DNA from: M3007 sp044226205 | Lineage (GTDB): Bacteria > Bacteroidota > Bacteroidia > Chitinophagales > Saprospiraceae | Direction of reading: 5' to 3' | Length of the DNA: 64,000 bases | Assembly: GCA_044226205.1 (NCBI GenBank) | Contig: JBGAHL010000004.1 | Coordinates: 1-64,000 of the forward strand | In this document: piece by piece, positions 60,901-64,000 of the stretch | How positions within the stretch are numbered: position 1 is the stretch's first letter | Layout of the letters: each line of letters begins with the position of its first letter | Position numbers and translations under genes: made by a program | The notes under the pieces: model-generated | What the model saw: only the letters and a program-made list of their open reading frames with translations | What the model was told of the DNA's origin: nothing | Database searches by the model: none

Positions 60901-60966
60901 CGGCAAGCCGAGACAAATAACAAGCAGCGAGAGCCGCACCAACAGGTCAGGCACTTTTATAACCAC
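57934..60966 (-). CDS. Two-component propeller sensor histidine kinase (HisKA_3)
   Basis: 1010 residues, apparent GTG start at 60966 just before the signal VPDLLVRLSLLVICLGLPLG; the start is uncertain. The periplasmic part has two seven-bladed Reg_prop-type propellers (ISALAFDREGFLWVGTTDGL and many like it), then a Y_Y_Y domain (YRLIGFTENWAATLPG, YVLQVKATNGDG). One membrane helix follows (about 775-795, LVSLFIVGLVSLAFWY), then HisKA_3 with the His in RDLHDDMGSSLSSIR, and a HATPase domain with EAVNNAAKYA and TDNGKGFDP. There is no receiver or AraC domain, unlike hybrid members. HisKA_3 kinases normally signal to LuxR-type regulators, and none is adjacent. Confidence 0.9.
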   Translation of the reverse strand: MVIKVPDLLVRLSLLVICLGLPLGAAAQLPGITFSHYGSDDGLPNDNISALAFDREGFLWVGTTDGLARFDGRRFEVFRHAENDPSTIPFNIIYGIQTDPLGRLWVSTEQGLCWYDAQNKAFHQVFVHRLDSEKEPYIGWLSSLLVGSDGYGWFGAASFLIRMDLSTLEMVYYPYPDNLGGICTPFEDTKHRFWLNLAGRTYRFFRETGTFKYYQGHTDGHPSTGSLGEDEKGVIWSGSWGNGFYCYDETTDKFVDFQDKNAISSVFLFDNLPGYGPSMWVGGGIYGIYILTLSDTVAHEFPRQNLEPYSHNGTRVLALLRDTSTGIVWVGTEGGLEKYDPSDLKCSRNYLPERESTGQFVAFSEMVQDPSDANHYWIAVWGAGLFEWRRKENRYKHYTTVNGLHDNEPFDMVMSKRGTLWLAQVNGVQELDARNGRSLRVLGPGFLKTPRIFHKILSIEEGDDGSIWIGSNYEGLFRLDPATEVVKQVELPGIRDRAKTQRINALLKDGRHNIYIGSDDGLYRCRENETRAELVWRKPDWQLGCGDMCFDSLGRLWVASRDGALCFNENGQMVDSLNPRNGLPNRLVFYLTTDREGQLWVGTGNGLFRYDPRKRVVTSSFTKKDGLFSNSIENMLTTLPGGEVCVGHMYSFNIFKPEYLPENTVAPKVVLSGVKVVNQSRLLGPGQVLILNPGENVVSFDFSVLNFTQADKTTLSYRLIGFTENWAATLPGIPITYTNLDGGDYVLQVKATNGDGVESAWPYELRIKVVPPYYKTAWFRMLVSLFIVGLVSLAFWYREQQQRRLDAIRRRIARDLHDDMGSSLSSIRFFSEVAQSRLDPEAHADTRSLLRRIADSAGTLSDAIREIVWAIGGKNDRIEDLLTRMREFGLRICEAKNIEFKTDLPAELPQRPLRPDQLRNFYLVFKEAVNNAAKYADCSEILLRLRIKRGYLTLEITDNGKGFDPASPPTDGGGNGLPNLRQRAAEIGGKLSLETSPGQGTKIVLTAPLQ

Positions 60967-61043
60967 AGACAGGGAGCAATAAGGCTTGCAAGATGAGAAA
61001 AAAAAGCGACTGCAGGAGGCTCTCGCATATTCATGTGGCTAAA

Positions 61044-61200
61044 AGCATGTTGAGCTTTTCCTTGCCGGGCTGCAAACGGAAAATTTTATTTTCTGCTGCG
61101 TTAAATTTCTCGCCGGATCGCCCGCATCCGACTGCGAAATTTGCCTTGCCGAAAATAAAATTTTCCTGTTTTCGCCTCGGCAGGAAAAGCTCAACATGCT
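61044..61200. repeat. 157-bp imperfect palindrome in the 453-bp gap before the cytochrome gene
   Basis: Outer arms AGCATGTTGAGCTTTTCC and GGAAAAGCTCAACATGCT (18 bp perfect). Inner arms GGAAAATTTTATTTTC (61078-61093) and GAAAATAAAATTTTCC (61151-61166), 16 bp perfect, with weaker pairing between. Apart from this palindrome the gap 60967-61419 holds no credible gene; an 85-codon frame across it is a translation of the palindrome. Confidence 0.8.
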
Positions 61201-61419
61201 CTAAAAAATCCTGCCCCCTGCGTTTTTCACCTTTTCATGCGGTTTTGTGAATGACTTGCAGGCAGCCACCTTTGCAGTGGCACGGGAAACCAATGAAATT
61301 ATTCCCGTTTGCTGTAACCCTTTGCAAACCCACCCCTGTCCAAACCAGCTGTCGGTTCCTGTTCGCAAGCAGGTCTGGCCGGCAGATTAATTTTTTACAA
61401 TTCATTCAATCTGTTGAAA

Positions 61420-62037
61420 ATGAAAGCTATCCTGACATTCTCTGCCGCACTGGCAGGCCTGGCCATCTTTGTGGCAACTGCCTGTGAAACCGCCGTTTCG
61501 AAACCCGCCCCCGCCCAAACCAGCCAGGCTGCCGCCCCGCAATTCGGCGGCTATGCCAGCCAGGTCGAATGGGGCGCGCACCTGGTCACCATCACGGGTT
61601 GCGACGATTGCCACTCCCCGAAAGCCATGACCGCCCAGGGGCCCGCGCCCGACATGTCGCGCCGACTGTCCGGCCACCCGGCCGACGGCACCCTGCCTTC
61701 TTTCGAACGCAAAACCCCGCAATCGATGGGCTGGACGATCACCAACGAACACCTGACCGCCTGGCAAGGCGCCTGGGGCACTTCTTTCTCCGCCAACCTC
61801 ACGCCCGACGAAAGCGGGATCGGTTCCTGGTCGGAAGAACAATTCATCAACGCCCTCCGCAAGGGCAAGATCAAAGGCCTCGACAGCTCGCGCAGCATGT
61901 TGCCACCCATGCCCTGGCCCAATTGCGCCCGCATGACCGACGACGAACTGAAAGCCATTTTTGCTTACCTCAAGACGCTCCCCCCGATCAAAAACGTCGT
62001 TCCGGCTCCCATTCCGCCCGATGCGGCCAAAAGCTGA
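61420..62037 (+). CDS. Lipoprotein c-type cytochrome
   Basis: 205 residues from the ATG at 61420. The signal MKAILTFSAALAGLAIFVATAC has a lipobox TAC with Cys22, so it is anchored to the envelope. There is one haem site CDDCH (Cys61, Cys64, His65), and a likely sixth-ligand Met is in SMLPPMPWPNC; the C-terminal helix is MTDDELKAIFAYLKTLPP, typical of class I cytochrome c. It is expected to carry electrons in the periplasm or at the cell surface. It resembles the cytochrome partners of membrane dehydrogenases, but no redox enzyme is adjacent. It is ended by a good terminator. Confidence 0.88.
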   Translation: MKAILTFSAALAGLAIFVATACETAVSKPAPAQTSQAAAPQFGGYASQVEWGAHLVTITGCDDCHSPKAMTAQGPAPDMSRRLSGHPADGTLPSFERKTPQSMGWTITNEHLTAWQGAWGTSFSANLTPDESGIGSWSEEQFINALRKGKIKGLDSSRSMLPPMPWPNCARMTDDELKAIFAYLKTLPPIKNVVPAPIPPDAAKS

Positions 62038-62064
62038 TTGCGCTTCTATCTGCAAACCCCGGGG

Positions 62065-62102
62065 CCTGGCCGATAAAATATCGGTCCAGGTCTCTTTTTT
62101 TT
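62065..62102 (+). terminator. Rho-independent terminator after the cytochrome gene
   Basis: CCTGGCCGAT, loop AAAAT, ATCGGTCCAGG (one bulge), then TCTC and eight T residues. Confidence 0.8.
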
Positions 62103-62156
62103 GGAAAAAACACGCGCAGCATCGAATCTTGTAGGGCCAAGTCAAACCCTACTGCT

Positions 62157-62924
62157 ATGCTCCTCGTTATTGCCCCTTTTTTGATTCCCCTGTTCTTTGC
62201 CGTTACCGCCGCTGCGTTTGCCGCCGGCGTTCGTTTTCGCCGGGCTGAAATGGACCGGCAACGTCGGCTGCAATTGTCCGAACTGGCCCGCCGGCTGGGC
62301 CTTCAGTTTCGGGAAAAAGACGATTTCGGACTGCTCCAGCAACTGAAAAACTTCGACCTGTTCTTCCGCCGTCGACGGTGGTTTCACAGCGGCCAGATCG
62401 CCAATGTCATGTCGGGCCGCGTAGGCGAAACCGAGGTGTATTTGTTCGACTACATCTACTACGTGTCTTCCAACAACAGCCGCCGCCGCATCGTGCAAAC
62501 GGTGTTTTTTGCCAACGACAAAAACTGGTTTTTGCCCAATTTCAAACTGGAGCCCGAAACCTGGTACCACAAGGTGATGGACCGCCTGGGCATGTCGGCC
62601 GACATCAATTTCGAAGAACACCCCGAGTTTTCCGACAATTTCCGGCTCAAAGGCGAACTGGCCGACCTGATCCGCGACAAGTTTTCCACTTCCGTCCGCG
62701 ACTTCCTCACCGATCGCCCGCCGTCCCACCTCGAAGGCAACAACTACTATTTCATTGCCTACAAACCCAGAAAAAAACTCAATGCCGACGAGGCGGAGAT
62801 CTTTTTTGAAAACTGCAGTCACCTCGTCGAACTGCTGAAAAAAGAAGGCAAAACGGAATTGCTCAATCTGGCCGAACTCAAACCCCTGGAAATGCCGGAA
62901 AAACTGCGCAAGGAGAACGAGTAA
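62157..62924 (+). CDS. Conserved-looking membrane-anchored hypothetical protein
   Basis: 255 residues. One N-terminal membrane helix (MLLVIAPFLIPLFFAVTAAAF), then a basic segment (RFRRAEMDRQRRLQLSELARR) and a soluble domain with LFDYIYYVSSNNSRRRIVQTVFF and NYYFIAYKPRKKLNADE. The fold looks alpha/beta with no catalytic residues that I recognise. It may face the cytoplasm. It is separated from the cytochrome gene by a terminator and from the fourth 173-bp element by 52 bp. The start is supported by the helix beginning at this ATG. Confidence 0.75.
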   Translation: MLLVIAPFLIPLFFAVTAAAFAAGVRFRRAEMDRQRRLQLSELARRLGLQFREKDDFGLLQQLKNFDLFFRRRRWFHSGQIANVMSGRVGETEVYLFDYIYYVSSNNSRRRIVQTVFFANDKNWFLPNFKLEPETWYHKVMDRLGMSADINFEEHPEFSDNFRLKGELADLIRDKFSTSVRDFLTDRPPSHLEGNNYYFIAYKPRKKLNADEAEIFFENCSHLVELLKKEGKTELLNLAELKPLEMPEKLRKENE

Positions 62925-62976
62925 CCGGCACTTCGCTTATTCTGCAGTGACCTGAGTTGCCGGGTCTTGTTATTTT

Positions 62977-63149
62977 GTAAAAACTTAGGCAGGGGCAGCG
63001 CCCCGAAAGATTTGTAGCAAATGGTGGAGACTACAGGTTCGGAGGGGCAGCGCCCCGAAAGATGTTTCGGGGCGCTGCCCCTCCGGGATGGATTTTGGCA
63101 CAAAAAGACTACAAATATCACGGGGCGCTGCCCCTGCCTAAGTTTTTAC
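62977..63149 (+). repeat. 173-bp palindromic element, copy 4
   Basis: Complete, same orientation as copy 2. The termini are exact 29-bp inverted repeats (GTAAAAACTTAGGCAGG... to CCTGCCTAAGTTTTTAC), with weaker pairing extending to ATTTGTAG/CTACAAAT. The central stem GAGGGGCAGCGCCCCGAAA is exact. The flanks GTTATTTT and CTTTACCT do not match, so no target duplication is left. The gap 62925-63306 holds only this element and the hairpin at 63252. Confidence 0.92.
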
Positions 63150-63251
63150 CTTTACCTTTTGGCCCTGCTTCCGACCACCAAGGGTAGTTACATGGCCACT
63201 CACGAAGATTCCAGTATTCCAAAGTAGTGGAAAACACCAAGCACGGCCCAA

Positions 63252-63285
63252 ACTGACGGGGTGACTCCAAAGTCACCCCGTCAGT
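63252..63285. repeat. 34-bp shared hairpin, copy 2
   Basis: ACTGACGGGGTGACT, loop CCAA, AGTCACCCCGTCAGT, a perfect 15-bp stem. It ends 21 bp from the stop codon of the following minus-strand permease gene. The first copy is at 53074-53107. Confidence 0.75.
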
Positions 63286-63306
63286 AACACTGCCTCAATC
63301 AAATAC

Positions 63307-64000
63307 TTATTCGCTTTTCAGGGATTTTACCGGATCTGTCAAAGCGGCTTTCAAGCCTTGAAAACCGACCGTCAGCAACCCGACCGTCAGGGCCAGCAAA
63401 CCGGCCAGCGCAAACATCCATCCCCGAAGTTCGATTCGATACGCAAAATCCTGCAACCAGCGCTGCGTCAGCCAGATGGCCAAAGGCGTGGCAAGCACGA
63501 CGGCCACCGCGATCAAGGGCATGAAATCGGAGGCCAGCAGCCGGGTAATGCTGCCGACCGAAGCGCCGAGCACCCTCCGGATTCCAATCTCGCGGGTGCG
63601 CTGTTCGGCTGCGAAAGCGGCCAGACCAAACAGCCCCAGGCAGGACACAAAAATTGAAAGGATGGAGAAAATCAGCATCACACGGGCCGTGCGTTGGTCT
63701 TTGCGGTACAATTTTTCAAAAACATCGTCGAGAAAACGCGCCTCGAAAGGTGATTCCGGCAAGGTCGCATGAAACGCCGCTTCGATCTGTTGCATCGTGC
63801 GCGGCAGGTCCGCAGTATTGACTTTGACCAGCAGATTGCGCATGGGTTCGGTATCTCCGTCGTGAAACGCGTAGGCGCCGATGGCTTTGTGCAGACTTTC
63901 TGCATGAAAATCATCGATTACGCCCGTTATGACGGCATTCGGCCCCAATTGGCAAACGACTTTTTTGCCGATGGCGCCCTCGGGCGAATACCCGAGGTAT
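63307..64000 (-). CDS. FtsX/MacB-type ABC transporter permease, 3' part (runs off window)
   Basis: About 230 C-terminal residues; the frame stays open to the window end (YLGYSPEGAIGKKVV precedes the internal Leu). It has the end of the second periplasmic domain (AVITGVIDDFHAESLH), then the last FtsX block RTREIGIRRVLGAS, three membrane helices, and DPVKSLKSE at the C-terminus. It is a sixth member of the family in the first 13 kb, on the same strand, and probably begins another permease cluster outside the window. Confidence 0.9.
   Translation of the reverse strand, partial: YLGYSPEGAIGKKVVCQLGPNAVITGVIDDFHAESLHKAIGAYAFHDGDTEPMRNLLVKVNTADLPRTMQQIEAAFHATLPESPFEARFLDDVFEKLYRKDQRTARVMLIFSILSIFVSCLGLFGLAAFAAEQRTREIGIRRVLGASVGSITRLLASDFMPLIAVAVVLATPLAIWLTQRWLQDFAYRIELRGWMFALAGLLALTVGLLTVGFQGLKAALTDPVKSLKSE

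Noticed and set aside
60993..61250. 85-codon plus-strand frame
   Set aside because: It lies across the 157-bp palindrome, has low-complexity basic sequence and no homology that I recognise.
62819..63121. 100-codon minus-strand frame near copy 4
   Set aside because: It reads through the 173-bp element and then antisense to the hypothetical gene 62157-62924; it has no independent support.

Overview
The window looks like a chromosomal segment from a high-GC member of the Bacteroidota, most likely the Saprospiria (Lewinella/Haliscomenobacter-like). The signs are type IX secretion C-terminal domains, a gliding-motility-type C-terminal domain, Bacteroidota promoters (TTG / TAnnTTTG), no obvious Shine-Dalgarno sites, several TTG starts, long FtsX/MacB permeases ending in PVKSL[RK]SE, and a large two-component propeller kinase. 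I see no tRNA, rRNA, CRISPR array, prophage or complete insertion sequence.

Region 1 (1-19360) is an envelope export and regulation locus. A HlyD-type adaptor, two lone ABC ATPases and five large FtsX/MacB permeases run leftwards from 16420 to 936. They are divergent from an NtrC-type sigma-54 activator and its histidine kinase. Two copies of a dyad (GTyCG-N4-CrwAC) lie between the divergent genes. Two more lie upstream of a small lipoprotein gene (283-777) at the far end of the operon. In both places the nearer dyad centre is 64 bp from the GG of a sigma-54 -24 element, so the lipoprotein and the exporter probably form one regulon.

Region 2 (19494-26913) holds a DUF1990-YndJ membrane protein, three phospholipid or prenol lipid genes (CdsA, CDP-alcohol phosphatidyltransferase, VTE5/DGK1-like kinase), an ECF sigma factor followed by a single-span barrel protein and a lipoprotein, and ApaG. 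Region 3 (27037-40785) has a 2359-residue secreted repeat/PKD protein, a membrane patatin, a UbiA-like protein and a gluzincin/TolB-propeller/barrel protein. Region 4 (40835-50181) has DnaE and RlmD, both carrying the same class of GC-rich palindromic repeat inside the coding sequence (in frame in dnaE, frameshifted in rlmD), then a CotH-like secreted protein, an SPFH protein paired with a ribbon-helix-helix protein, and TruC. Region 5 (50453-64000) has a Tat-type flavin amine oxidase, a pentameric ligand-gated ion channel homologue, a secreted type IX cargo, an uncharacterised helical protein, a propeller histidine kinase, a lipoprotein cytochrome c, a hypothetical membrane protein and the 3' part of a sixth FtsX permease.

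Four copies of a 173-bp element with 29-bp terminal inverted repeats (one cut by the window edge) are scattered through the window in both orientations. One has an exact 8-bp flanking direct repeat and sits inside the permease operon. Together with several other palindromic elements, this mobile-looking repeat load and the sigma-54 regulon are the most interesting signals here.
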